Of a stretch of DNA of 64,000 nt, positions 36,087 through 45,139 are shown piece by piece. Each line of letters begins with the position of its first letter. Positions within the stretch are counted from its first letter, which is position 1. A model generated the notes under the pieces. The model saw only the letters and a list, made by a program, of their open reading frames with translations. It did not search any database and was not told the DNA's origin. The stretch comes from Legionella wadsworthii DSM 21896 = ATCC 33877 (lineage in GTDB: Bacteria; Pseudomonadota; Gammaproteobacteria; Legionellales; Legionellaceae). The stretch covers positions 353,755 to 417,754 of the forward strand of contig NZ_KL370759.1 of NCBI RefSeq assembly GCF_000701265.1. The letters run 5' to 3'. The translations under genes and the position numbers were made by a program.

Positions 36087-37052
36087 TTAGACGGAATCGA
36101 AGGTCTTATTGAAAACACTGCTTTCCTCTTTCAAATTAATTTCTTTTTTAAAGAAGTTATTCCTTCCTACAATTCCTAAGTATTTAGCGATACATTGTTC
36201 ATTTAGATCTTTACCATACCGTCTTTGCGTCTTTAATAGGGATTTGGCAACCGGTACATTAGGTTTAATGGCGTCCTCTAACTGAGCTGGAATAGACAAT
36301 AATTCATCATCTATATATTGGGAGGCTGATTTTGTAACGTCTGTCGCACCCACTATTTTTTCTTCATAAACATGAAAAGCGGGTGGAATCGATTCCGATT
36401 CCATTAAGATACACTCATCATCAAGATATGATGATGATTTAGAAGAATCCGATTGCTCATATTCGGAAAGTTTCATTGTGATACTATTTTTTTCTTTTAT
36501 TTCATTGAACGGTTGAATAGAGGAAAAATCATTAATATTTAATAAATCTTCTACTAGATAGATTTTAGGTACATTGGCGCAATAACTCACATATCTTTTC
36601 AAGGTTCCTCCGCTTGCCCTGTATAATGCTTTTATAACCGCCAGCGTTTCTTCATCTGTTGGCATATAGTGTCCGCTATTATTGGTTATTTCGACCAATT
36701 TTCCCTGATCAAATGTGAGAGAACCAGTTGCAAAAACTTTTTTACCGTTGGCAAGGTAAGAATGGTGTAGTGTGCGATCGCAAAGTAGAAAAGGTTCATC
36801 TTCGCAAAGTAAAGCAAAGTTGTAACTCCCATCTAGTAGACTTGCTTCGGCATTCCTGAACAAATGATTATTTGAACATGTAACATGGTATTGTAGTTGA
36901 CGTTCCCTAGAGAGGTATTCTTGTTCTGGATCATCAGCTGGTAACACCCTCATTGCTTTTCTTTCAATTTTAAATTTTTCTTTCAATGAAATTTTTCTAA
37001 AAAGAAATTGGCCATAGTATTCAATTGCTTCGGGATAGTAATTTTTAGTCAT
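36087..37052 (-). CDS. SGHY-motif protein resembling plant IQM proteins, candidate effector
   Basis: 321 residues with no signal peptide or membrane helix. The block ATGSLTFDQGKLVEITNNS followed by GHYMPTDEETLAVIKAL (108-143) has the same form as a conserved segment of plant IQM calmodulin-binding proteins (GxL, SGHYxPTEEN, F..FL). The first 100 residues may belong to the same domain (CDRTLHHSYLANGKKVF). The second half is polar and Ser/Glu rich. Such plant-like domains in Legionella are often Dot/Icm effectors. The gene stands alone. Function unknown. Confidence 0.55.
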   Translation of the reverse strand: MTKNYYPEAIEYYGQFLFRKISLKEKFKIERKAMRVLPADDPEQEYLSRERQLQYHVTCSNNHLFRNAEASLLDGSYNFALLCEDEPFLLCDRTLHHSYLANGKKVFATGSLTFDQGKLVEITNNSGHYMPTDEETLAVIKALYRASGGTLKRYVSYCANVPKIYLVEDLLNINDFSSIQPFNEIKEKNSITMKLSEYEQSDSSKSSSYLDDECILMESESIPPAFHVYEEKIVGATDVTKSASQYIDDELLSIPAQLEDAIKPNVPVAKSLLKTQRRYGKDLNEQCIAKYLGIVGRNNFFKKEINLKEESSVFNKTFDSV

Positions 37053-37287
37053 ATTATTAGTATTGTGCGTATAAAATAATCATATTACACAGTTAACATT
37101 AACTAAACCTTAAATTCGTTATTCTTTGTTTTCAATAGCAATTTTAATTAAATATCGATTTATCTGAATTATTATTATTCTCTAGAGAAAAATAAACGGT
37201 CATATTAGAAGCCGAGTGTATTTACGTTATATATCTGTAATAAGACAGTGCCAAGAAGAGTTCAGGGAGTCCTGCAAAATATCTCAA

Positions 37288-37374
37288 TGGTACCTAGGGT
37301 GGGACTCGAACCCACACGGTGTCACCACCACTGGATTTTGAATCCAGCGCGTCTACCAATTCCGCCACCCAGGC
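37288..37374 (-). tRNA. tRNA-Leu (anticodon CAA)
   Basis: An 87-base class II tRNA on the minus strand. The acceptor GCCTGGG pairs with CCTAGGT (one mismatch or wobble) and CCA is encoded. The anticodon loop TTCAAAA gives CAA. The long variable arm (TGGTGGTGACACCGT) is typical of leucine tRNAs. Confidence 0.95.
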
Positions 37375-37468
37375 ATTTGAGCGGCCATTATAACAAAGAA
37401 ATAAATTCTCACAATGGGTTTTAATGTATTATTATTTAAAAAAAGTGAATTATTTTAAGAGGGGTTTT

Positions 37469-37843
37469 ATGAGTAAACGTCATTTTTATATGTTAGTTCT
37501 TTCTCTTATTCCATTCATTAAGGTAGGGCATGCAACGAATTGTCCTGATCCTCAAACAACTTCTTTAAAATGGGGTGTTCCACCAGCTCCCTGGATAGTA
37601 AACCCTTATTCACCGAATCGGCCGCAAGGGGATATCAATACACATTTTGTTCGAGCTAATATTTTAGTCGCTGGTTATGGACAGGGTGTAGTTTGTACCT
37701 ACAGAAACTCTGCTGGTGAGTATTCCATTTGGTGGCAAGTTCTCACTAAAATTCCCTCACGCCTTGATTATAATTGGATAGATACTTTAGGAGGATTTAT
37801 GTGTACTCAGGGAATAGAGCAATGTCAGTTTTATACCGCATGA
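37469..37843 (+). CDS. Small secreted protein of unknown function
   Basis: 124 residues from the ATG at 37469, which has GAGGGG upstream; an ATG 45 bases earlier would add a basic stretch before the signal peptide. The signal peptide (about 1-22, ending VGHA) precedes a mature domain with four cysteines (NCPDP, VVCTY, FMCTQ, EQCQF) and many Trp/Tyr residues. No family is recognised. A small disulfide-bonded periplasmic or secreted protein is likely. Confidence 0.7.
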   Translation: MSKRHFYMLVLSLIPFIKVGHATNCPDPQTTSLKWGVPPAPWIVNPYSPNRPQGDINTHFVRANILVAGYGQGVVCTYRNSAGEYSIWWQVLTKIPSRLDYNWIDTLGGFMCTQGIEQCQFYTA

Positions 37844-37910
37844 GAACTGGTACATAGCGAATCTTTATCTAAAATTAAAGTATGGATCTTTAATTAAGGA
37901 GTTATTGATC

Positions 37911-38162
37911 ATGGATTGGAACACCTTAGCCAGCCAGAGTCCGAAAATTATGGCTGTCATGGAAGCAATAAAGAATGATCCTGCTTTTCTCAATGAGTTA
38001 AAAGAAGATCCTCAGCAAGCATTAAGTAAAATTGGCGTGCAATTAAATGAAGAGGAAATGGCTATTGTACAAAAGCTGGGAGAACTCAATGAGCTTAAAG
38101 CGGATGCTTTAGGACTTTTTGCAAAAATTAAAAGTGTGTTTGGCTTTAAAGAAAACAATTAA
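37911..38162 (+). CDS. Small Os1348/NHLP-leader-like protein
   Basis: 83 residues from the ATG at 37911, nine bases after AAGGAG; an upstream TTG is too close to that site. The segment NDPAFLNELKEDPQQALSKIG then VQLNEEEMAIVQKL resembles the leader domain of Os1348/NHLP-type RiPP precursors (DPxFxxxLxxDPxxALxxxGxxLxxEE). The remaining 25 residues are Lys/Phe/Ala rich with no cysteine. No modifying enzyme or exporter is adjacent. It may be a RiPP-like precursor or an unrelated small helical protein. Confidence 0.6.
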   Translation: MDWNTLASQSPKIMAVMEAIKNDPAFLNELKEDPQQALSKIGVQLNEEEMAIVQKLGELNELKADALGLFAKIKSVFGFKENN

Positions 38163-38264
38163 TCTCCGACAAAACTGTATCATTTATATAAACTCTGTTG
38201 AAAATTTATGATTTGAATAATTTAGTCTATATTATTAATGTCATTTACGAAAAGGGAGTTTTAA

Positions 38265-38720
38265 ATGAAAAATGATAATTTAGCTTCTAAATGGACAATT
38301 AATCTTATAGCCATTCTATTTTTACTGGGTACCCCATTAGCTGGAGCATATGCAGCATGTTGCTCTGGACATGGCGGGGTAGCATCTTGTAATAAAACAA
38401 CTGGTTTTAAGATGTGTAAGGATGGTACTGCATCACCAACATGTACTTGTAAGATAGAAAAGGTTAAAAAAACTACAACCAAGTCAACAGTCACTCCAGC
38501 TAGTGAATCCACAACAACGACTAAAAAATCTAAAAGTGGTTGGTGGGGCGGAAAAACGACTACGACTACACCAAGCAAAACCATTAAAAGCACGACAACT
38601 AAAACGACAAGCGCTAAAGGATGTTGTTCAAAACATGGTGGTGTGGCTCAGTGCGATAAATCCACAGGACATCTAAAGTGTAAAGATGGTTCTCAATCAC
38701 CCACTTGTGGTTGTCAATAA
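38265..38720 (+). CDS. Secreted cysteine-rich protein with two repeated domains
   Basis: 151 residues. A signal peptide (about 1-28, ending GAYA) is followed by two copies of a 31-residue, six-cysteine module: CCSGHGGVASC...KMCKDGTASPTCTC (about 29-60) and CCSKHGGVAQC...LKCKDGSQSPTCGC (about 121-151). A Thr/Lys-rich, low-complexity linker of about 60 residues joins them. The module (CCSxHGGV, DGxxSPTCxC) occurs in small bacterial exported proteins of unknown function. The duplication within one protein is unusual. A GGGAG lies before the ATG. Confidence 0.75.
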   Translation: MKNDNLASKWTINLIAILFLLGTPLAGAYAACCSGHGGVASCNKTTGFKMCKDGTASPTCTCKIEKVKKTTTKSTVTPASESTTTTKKSKSGWWGGKTTTTTPSKTIKSTTTKTTSAKGCCSKHGGVAQCDKSTGHLKCKDGSQSPTCGCQ

Positions 38721-38747
38721 AATGAATTGGGTGATTTGAAATGTGTG

Positions 38748-38768
38748 GCCTGGGTGCAGCACCCAGGC
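38748..38768. terminator. Strong hairpin between convergent genes
   Basis: GCCTGGGTGC (38748-38757) and GCACCCAGGC (38759-38768) form a perfect inverted repeat with a one-base centre. It lies between the cysteine-rich gene and nadA, whose stops face each other. There is no T-run. GCCTGGGTGCxGC-type palindromes are also common intergenic repeats in Legionella, so this may be a short copy of one. Confidence 0.5.
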
Positions 38769-38788
38769 TTAATGTAATAAATCTAGTA

Positions 38789-40132
38789 TTAGATGCGGTC
38801 TTCTGTGATGTCTATCATCATCTGCAAAGATTTTTTCGCATTGTCTATAACCCACTGTTGATCCTGTCCTGGCAATCTGTTCCTGCTTCCCGTGAATTCA
38901 TTTACGACATCGCCTGCTTTCACTTCATTGTAGGACATCTTTTTTCCTTGTCGCAGAAGATCAACCAGAGCAACCAGATGAGGCGGATCATTGCGTGACA
39001 TCGTCGCGCAGCCGCAGCCCATTCCTTTTTCATTTTCTTTTTTGGGCGCTTCAGCTAAATTAACCACTTCAATCCCTAATCCACGACAGTGTTGTTTGAG
39101 ATTCTCGACCATATGGTTTTCGGTACCGATAGCATAACGTTTCGTTTTAGCCCGATCATGAACAACATAATCCCAAATGAACGCTGTGGACCCTGAATGT
39201 TGTGCTATTTTAATCACCGAATTTCGGCATTCGGGATGAACAATGGTTGTATATCCCTGATGATTCCAATATTCGCACATCTCTGGTTGATAATAAGTAT
39301 GTACAGCGCATTCGCTCGCAAACAAGATTAATTGAGAATCATCAAATTGTTTTAATGTTTTGGAATCTTGATTTTGAAGTGAGTATTGCGCTCCAGCGGT
39401 CCCGCCTGGCCAATAGGCCAGATTTTTTATACCCAGCCAGTAGGCAACGTTTTCTCCCATATGTTGATCGGGAATGAAGAGGATTTTTTTATTTTGTTTT
39501 AATGCCCATTGAAATATTTTTTTTACATTGGAGCTGGTACAAACAGCTCCTCCTTGGGCCCCTGTCAGCGCCTTGACGCGCCCCGAGGTATTCATATAAC
39601 ACACAGGCAAAATATTTTCCGCGCCATACCGTTCGTTCAAATCAAGAAAAGCGGGTTCAACCATGAAATCTTTGGCGAGCATCTCCATAGTACATCCTGA
39701 TTTAGGATTGGTAATAAATACCTGCTGGTTTTTATTTGCTAAAATACTAATCGATTCCGCCATAAAATGTACCGCGGATTCAATAATGACGGATTTTTCG
39801 GGATGTTCCGCTGCTTTCAACGCCAATTGATAGGAGTCTCCAATAATCCCGCCAAATTGCTCCACTAACCGGACAATATCGCCGCCCATGTAATAATGAG
39901 CCAAGAGTAACAAATGATCACCAAAATGGTCTTGAGCTTTTTTGATATAGGGGGTCATCCATGCTAGGACGGTAGTGAGCTTACGATCAGGCAGGGCTTG
40001 GTATTCTTGAGCATAGGGGATGAAGTCCTCTTGGTACCAGTCAATTGGATAATCGCTTTGACAAATCGTCATATCATTTCTGACCTGCATTAAAGTGGCT
40101 TCAGGTTGGTAAACAGTGGATTTTTTAAACAT
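38789..40132 (-). CDS. nadA: Quinolinate synthase NadA
   Basis: 447 residues from the ATG at 40132, which has AGAGG eight bases upstream; an ATG seven codons earlier lacks a site. It condenses iminoaspartate with dihydroxyacetone phosphate using a 4Fe-4S cluster. Likely cluster cysteines lie in GGAVCTSSN, HPEC and GMGCGCATM. It is the long form of NadA, about 90 residues larger than the E. coli type, with extra N-terminal and internal sequence. It is third in the purB-nadB-nadA operon. Confidence 0.93.
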   Translation of the reverse strand: MFKKSTVYQPEATLMQVRNDMTICQSDYPIDWYQEDFIPYAQEYQALPDRKLTTVLAWMTPYIKKAQDHFGDHLLLLAHYYMGGDIVRLVEQFGGIIGDSYQLALKAAEHPEKSVIIESAVHFMAESISILANKNQQVFITNPKSGCTMEMLAKDFMVEPAFLDLNERYGAENILPVCYMNTSGRVKALTGAQGGAVCTSSNVKKIFQWALKQNKKILFIPDQHMGENVAYWLGIKNLAYWPGGTAGAQYSLQNQDSKTLKQFDDSQLILFASECAVHTYYQPEMCEYWNHQGYTTIVHPECRNSVIKIAQHSGSTAFIWDYVVHDRAKTKRYAIGTENHMVENLKQHCRGLGIEVVNLAEAPKKENEKGMGCGCATMSRNDPPHLVALVDLLRQGKKMSYNEVKAGDVVNEFTGSRNRLPGQDQQWVIDNAKKSLQMMIDITEDRI

Positions 40133-40179
40133 CAATTTTGCCTCTAAAATCATTAATATAAGCCAAGCAATTCTTTTTA

Positions 40180-41829
40180 CTAATCAAAAGAAGTATCCAT
40201 CAATCCCAGTTTGGCGATGCTTTCTTTCGCTTCAGCTTTTTTGTTTGGGTAATCTTCACGGTAGTGCCCACCTCGCGATTCCCGTCTCGCCAGCGCTGCC
40301 CTTACTATTAATTCGGCATTTAGAATAATATTTCTTAATTCAATAAAATCCCGGGTGATAGAATGCTTCCAATAATATTCTTCAATAATTTTTTTACGCT
40401 TCATGATTAATTGTAGTAGATCTACAAGCCCTGCTTCAGTACGCACGATACCTGCATAAGAGGTCATTTCGCCCCTTAACCCTCGCCACTGGGCATTAAT
40501 TTGGCTTGCACGCCGGGTGTTCACTTCACTGGGCGCACTCCAGCTTGGAATATGTTCAGAATATTTCCATGGGGTAGAAATATCTTTTAAAGTACATCGG
40601 GCTGCATTTGAACCCATTACCAAGGCTTCAAGTAATGAGTTACTCGCTAAACGATTTGCGCCGTGCAGGCCAGTAAAAGCGGTTTCGCCAATAGCATAGA
40701 GCCGTTTTAGATCGGTTCGTCCATCAATATCCGTCAGGATTCCACCACATTGATAATGTGCTGCTGGTACAACAGGAATCATATCCTGGCTCATATCAAT
40801 ACCTATAGACATCAATGTTTGAAATATTTGAGGAAACCGTTTCTTTAAAAAATCTTTAGATTGATGTGTGATATCAAGATGGACATAACCTATTTGGCTG
40901 TGCTCGATCTCGCTAAAAATGGCACGTGCAACGATATCGCGGGTTGCCAGCTCCATTTGTTCAGGGGCATAATTTTTCATGAATCGTTCCCCCGTTTCAG
41001 CATTTTTGAGTAAACCCCCTTCACCACGTACAGCTTCCGAAATAAGAAAATTATTAAGAGAATGATGATGCAATAAGGTAGGATGGAATTGATAAAACTC
41101 CATATTACCCACACGCGCTCCTGCACGATAGGCCATTGCAACACCATCTCCGGTAGCAACCATAGGGTTTGTTGTATATCTGTAGGTTTTACCAGCGCCT
41201 CCAGTGGCGAGTATGACACTGTTCGCAAGAAATGTATGGATTCGTCCGGCGTCACAATCAAGAACATACGCACCCAATACTTCGCCTTGAATATCGGTAC
41301 GATGTGGATGATAGTGAGTTATCAGATTGACTGCGACATGATGTTCAAAAAAATGAATTTGTTGTTGGTGGCGAGCCAATTGATTCATTGTTTGGGTAAT
41401 GGTTAAGCCTGTTTGGTCCCCACAATTGAATATACGTCTGTGCGAATGTCCGCCTTCTTGGGCAAGATGTAAATTTCCTTTGCTGTCTTTTTTGAAATGA
41501 ACATGATATTGGCCTAATTGCTTTATCATTTCAGGTCCTTGCCGAATAATAAATTCGACAGCAGGTAAATAACACAGCCCGTCACCGGCAATAAGTGTAT
41601 CTGATATATGGGACTCTAAAGAGTCTTCGGCTAAAAAAGCGGCTGCTATTCCTCCTTGGGCGTAACGGCTATTGCATTCAATTGCTTCTGCCTTACTGAT
41701 TAAGGCAATTTTCAAGCGAGGTTGCAGGCTGATTAACTGCAGACAATACTGCAAACCAGCCAAACCTGTTCCTATAACAAGGACATCAAATTCAAAACTT
41801 TGTCCCTGTTGTGCATGCGTGTCACTCAT
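40180..41829 (-). CDS. nadB: L-aspartate oxidase NadB
   Basis: 549 residues. A flavoprotein that oxidises aspartate to iminoaspartate, the first step of de novo NAD synthesis. It has the FAD-binding VIGTGLAGLQYCLQL (about 18-32), NSRYAQGGIAAA, GGEGGLLKN-type and HYQCGGILTDIDGRT blocks, and a C-terminal helical domain. Its ATG overlaps the purB stop by four bases, and nadA follows about 48 bases later. The order matches substrate flow from NadB to NadA. Confidence 0.96.
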   Translation of the reverse strand: MSDTHAQQGQSFEFDVLVIGTGLAGLQYCLQLISLQPRLKIALISKAEAIECNSRYAQGGIAAAFLAEDSLESHISDTLIAGDGLCYLPAVEFIIRQGPEMIKQLGQYHVHFKKDSKGNLHLAQEGGHSHRRIFNCGDQTGLTITQTMNQLARHQQQIHFFEHHVAVNLITHYHPHRTDIQGEVLGAYVLDCDAGRIHTFLANSVILATGGAGKTYRYTTNPMVATGDGVAMAYRAGARVGNMEFYQFHPTLLHHHSLNNFLISEAVRGEGGLLKNAETGERFMKNYAPEQMELATRDIVARAIFSEIEHSQIGYVHLDITHQSKDFLKKRFPQIFQTLMSIGIDMSQDMIPVVPAAHYQCGGILTDIDGRTDLKRLYAIGETAFTGLHGANRLASNSLLEALVMGSNAARCTLKDISTPWKYSEHIPSWSAPSEVNTRRASQINAQWRGLRGEMTSYAGIVRTEAGLVDLLQLIMKRKKIIEEYYWKHSITRDFIELRNIILNAELIVRAALARRESRGGHYREDYPNKKAEAKESIAKLGLMDTSFD

Positions 41830-43196
41830 AAAAATGCCTTTACGAGCTGGGTTGCCAATCCAGTGTAGTTTTCAGGAGTGAGTTTAAGTAATTGTTCTTT
41901 GGCTTCTTTAGGTATTGAGAGTCCGTTAATAAATTGTTTCAGGCTTTGTTCATCAATTCCTTGACCGCGAGTCAGGTCTTTTAATTGCTCGTACGCATTT
42001 GGTACATTATAACGACGCATCATTGTTTGTACTGCCTCAGCCAATACTTCCCAATTGGATTTTAAATCTTCAATGAGAGGGCCCTTATTAATCTGTAATT
42101 TATCATTGCCTTTCGCTAAGGCCAAATAAGCAATAAGACTATACGAAAAGGCCATTCCTATATTACGCAAAACTGTAGAATCCGATAAATCCCTTTGCAA
42201 TCTTGATTGGGTGAGCTTATTTGCAAAATGAATGAATAGGGCATTGGCCATTCCTAAATTTCCTTCTGCATTTTCAAAATCAATAGGATTTACCTTATGG
42301 GGCATGGTCGAGGAGCCCACTTCTTCGGCTACCGTTTTTTGCTTAAAGTAGCCAAGAGAAATGTAACTCCATATGTCTTGGGTATAATCAAGTAAAATAT
42401 TGTTGATCCGAACCATAATTTGGGATACTTCTGCCAATCCATCGTGCGGCTCAATTTGTGTTGTATAAGCATTAAATGACAAACCCAAGGACGTAACAAA
42501 ATTGGCACAATGCTTCCGCCAATCGACTTCGGGGTAGGCGATGACATGCGCATTATAGTTACCTACAGCACCATTGAATTTACCCGGAATCAATACTTCA
42601 CATAATTGCTGTTGCGGTCTTTTGAGACGGGCAACAAAATTGACCAACTCTTTACCCATTGTGGTAGGTGTTGCAGGTTGCCCATGGGTTCTGGAGAGCA
42701 TTGCTACATCAGCATGCTGTTTGCCAAGTAAAGTAATTCCTCCCATGATTTCAGCAAGGGTGGGCTGAATCACTTGGGCTATCGCCTGCTTCACCATTAA
42801 CGCATATGCAAGGTTATTAATATCTTCTGAGGTACATGCAAAGTGAATGAAAGCTGTAATTGCTTTTAATTGGGGATGATGCTGAAATTTATCTTTAAGA
42901 TAGTATTCTATCGCTTTAACGTCATGATTCGTCTGTTTCTCAAACTCTTTTATTTTAACAGCTTCATTTTCATCGAAATGGGTAATCAGATCATTGAGGA
43001 AATCTTTTGTTTTCTGATCAAATTGTGGGACCTCAGTGATTGCAGTATTCCCAGCTAAAGATTCAATCCAGCGGATTTCTACAGTTAATCGATAGTAGAT
43101 TAAGGCGAATTCGCTAAAATAAGGACTCAAAGCCCTTGTTTTATTAATATAACGTCCGTCTATTGGAGAGATCGCATTTAAAGCAGAAAGAGTCAT
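41826..43196 (-). CDS. purB: Adenylosuccinate lyase
   Basis: 456 residues. It cleaves SAICAR and adenylosuccinate in purine synthesis. Family marks are SPIDGRYINKT near the start, SEDINNLAYALM, SRTHGQPATPTTMGKE and the signature SSTMPHKVNPIDFENAEG (about 290-307). It starts the minus-strand operon purB-nadB-nadA. The region upstream (43197-43301) is the divergent promoter space shared with the SulP gene. Confidence 0.97.
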   Translation of the reverse strand: MTLSALNAISPIDGRYINKTRALSPYFSEFALIYYRLTVEIRWIESLAGNTAITEVPQFDQKTKDFLNDLITHFDENEAVKIKEFEKQTNHDVKAIEYYLKDKFQHHPQLKAITAFIHFACTSEDINNLAYALMVKQAIAQVIQPTLAEIMGGITLLGKQHADVAMLSRTHGQPATPTTMGKELVNFVARLKRPQQQLCEVLIPGKFNGAVGNYNAHVIAYPEVDWRKHCANFVTSLGLSFNAYTTQIEPHDGLAEVSQIMVRINNILLDYTQDIWSYISLGYFKQKTVAEEVGSSTMPHKVNPIDFENAEGNLGMANALFIHFANKLTQSRLQRDLSDSTVLRNIGMAFSYSLIAYLALAKGNDKLQINKGPLIEDLKSNWEVLAEAVQTMMRRYNVPNAYEQLKDLTRGQGIDEQSLKQFINGLSIPKEAKEQLLKLTPENYTGLATQLVKAFL

Positions 43197-43346
43197 GATA
43201 AGAAAGCCCTAAAGGGTAAAGCACATATAATATTAGATGCGCAACAATAAGTGAATTAAAGTAAGGAATTTTATCAAAAAACTGATATTTTTTTAATATG
43301 ATTGTGTATAATCATTTCAACTTTCAAATTGGAGCCCTCCCATTTA

Positions 43347-44984
43347 ATGAAAACAATAGTTGAATCGTTCCAAGCAGGTTTATTCCATAAGAAATATTGG
43401 TTGCAAAATATTGTCTCTGGAATCATTGTAGGCATTGTCTCCTTACCCTTGGCGATGGCATTCGCTATTGCTTCAGGCGTACGCCCGGAGCAAGGCATTT
43501 ATACAGCAATTGTTGCCGGATTAATTGTTACCATTATGGGAGGAAGCCGTTTACAAATTGCTGGCCCAACCGGTGCGTTCATCGTAGTGCTTGCCGGCAT
43601 CACTGCAAAATATGGGGTCTCCGGACTTCAAATTTCAACCTTCCTTGCGGGCTTCATCCTCTTATTTTTTGGCATAGCCCGTTTAGGAGGAATTATTAAA
43701 TTCATACCTGCTCCTGTCATCATTGGGTTTACAGCAGGTATTGCTGTAGTAATCTGGGTCGGACAGTGGCACTATTTTTTGGGCCTTCCTTCCCCGGGGA
43801 CAGGTCATTTTCATGAAAAACTATGGAAGCTCATTCAATCGTTTCCCCAGCTGGATATTTCTACAACAGCATTGGGTTTATTCTCTCTATCTCTGGTAAT
43901 TTTTTCAAATAAAATTCCTCGTCTTAAGCGTATTCCAGGACCTCTTGTAGCCTTAATGGCTGTGAGTGTGCTTCAATCAATTTTCCATTTTCCTGGGGTG
44001 GCGACTATCGGCTCCTTATTCGGCGGAATACCTCAAGGTTTTCCGGAGTTCGAACTTCCCGATCTCAGCCTGGATAGAGTGATTGAATTAATAGGCCCCG
44101 CATTTACAATTGCAATGCTCGGTGCGATAGAGTCTCTGCTCTCTGCAGTGGTTGCTGATGGGATGTCTGGAACAAAACATAATTCCAATCGGGAACTCAT
44201 AGGTCAAGGGATAGCGAACATGGTTACACCCTTATTTGGCGGTTTTGCAGCAACCGGAGCTATTGCGCGTACAGCAACCAATATTCGAAATGGCGGTAAT
44301 AGTCCTTTAGCAGGGATTGTGAATGCTTTCACATTATGCTTAATTATCCTCTTCTTAGCTCCTTTGGCAGTCAACATACCGCTAACTTTATTGGCAGCAA
44401 TTTTATTTATGGTTGCTTGGAACATGAGCGAGGCAAAACATTTTATCAAATTATTAAAACAAGCACCCAAAGCGGATGTCGTAATTTTGTTAATTACTTT
44501 TTTTCTGACCATTTTTGTTGATTTAGTCGTTGCCGTGAATATTGGAGTAATCATTGCAATATTACATTTTATGCGGCGCATGGCTTCGAGTGTCGACGTC
44601 CAGGAAATGACTCATGAAGATTTAACTCATGAATTGGCAAGGCATAATATGGAATCTTTGCCCGATGGTGTATTGGTTTATGCTGTAGATGGTCCATTCT
44701 TTTTTGCTGCAGTTGACGCGTTCCAGCACTCTTTAGCGGTTACCCATATGGACCCAAAAACATTGATTATCCGAATGAGATGGGTTCCCTTTATGGATGG
44801 CACGGGATTACAAACTTTAGAAGAAATTATAGAAAACTTACAGGCGCGTAAGGTAAGAGTCATCATCAGTGGCGCTAATCCCAGGGTGGAACAAAAATTA
44901 CTTAAAGGCGGCATTATTAAACTTCTGGGTGAAAAGAATTTTCATAAGGAGTTTTCTCAGGCCTTGTTGGCATCTTCCCTATGA
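43347..44984 (+). CDS. SulP family anion transporter with STAS domain
   Basis: 545 residues from the ATG at 43347; the longer frame from 43302 starts within a TATAAT promoter (43307-43312), so it is rejected. About 12 to 14 membrane segments include VGIVSLPLAMAFAIASGVRPEQGIYTAIVAG and AGPTGAFIVVLAGI, the core of SulP/SLC26 carriers. A cytosolic STAS domain (about 425-530) ends the protein. It could move sulfate, bicarbonate or C4-dicarboxylates; the substrate is not readable here. It is divergent from the purB operon. Confidence 0.9.
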   Translation: MKTIVESFQAGLFHKKYWLQNIVSGIIVGIVSLPLAMAFAIASGVRPEQGIYTAIVAGLIVTIMGGSRLQIAGPTGAFIVVLAGITAKYGVSGLQISTFLAGFILLFFGIARLGGIIKFIPAPVIIGFTAGIAVVIWVGQWHYFLGLPSPGTGHFHEKLWKLIQSFPQLDISTTALGLFSLSLVIFSNKIPRLKRIPGPLVALMAVSVLQSIFHFPGVATIGSLFGGIPQGFPEFELPDLSLDRVIELIGPAFTIAMLGAIESLLSAVVADGMSGTKHNSNRELIGQGIANMVTPLFGGFAATGAIARTATNIRNGGNSPLAGIVNAFTLCLIILFLAPLAVNIPLTLLAAILFMVAWNMSEAKHFIKLLKQAPKADVVILLITFFLTIFVDLVVAVNIGVIIAILHFMRRMASSVDVQEMTHEDLTHELARHNMESLPDGVLVYAVDGPFFFAAVDAFQHSLAVTHMDPKTLIIRMRWVPFMDGTGLQTLEEIIENLQARKVRVIISGANPRVEQKLLKGGIIKLLGEKNFHKEFSQALLASSL

Positions 44985-45139
44985 TTTGATGCTACATGGT
45001 TCTTTTATGCCTAACTTTTAGGGTGTTAGATACTTTATTATTCTTTTTAATTCAGGTTTATCCCAGGAATAAAGTTTCTAATTCCCATCGCAGCACATTT
45101 TAAGTAAAATGTTTCTCATTTTATGGACTTGGGGTAGTT

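Noticed and set aside
37080-37110. PmrA-like repeats upstream of the SGHY-motif gene
   Set aside because: GTTAACATT is close to a half-site, but the second half is poor and the orientation is opposite to the gene.
43302-43346. N-terminal extension of the SulP protein
   Set aside because: The extension would start at a TTG overlapping a TATAAT promoter; the ATG at 43347 begins the conserved part.
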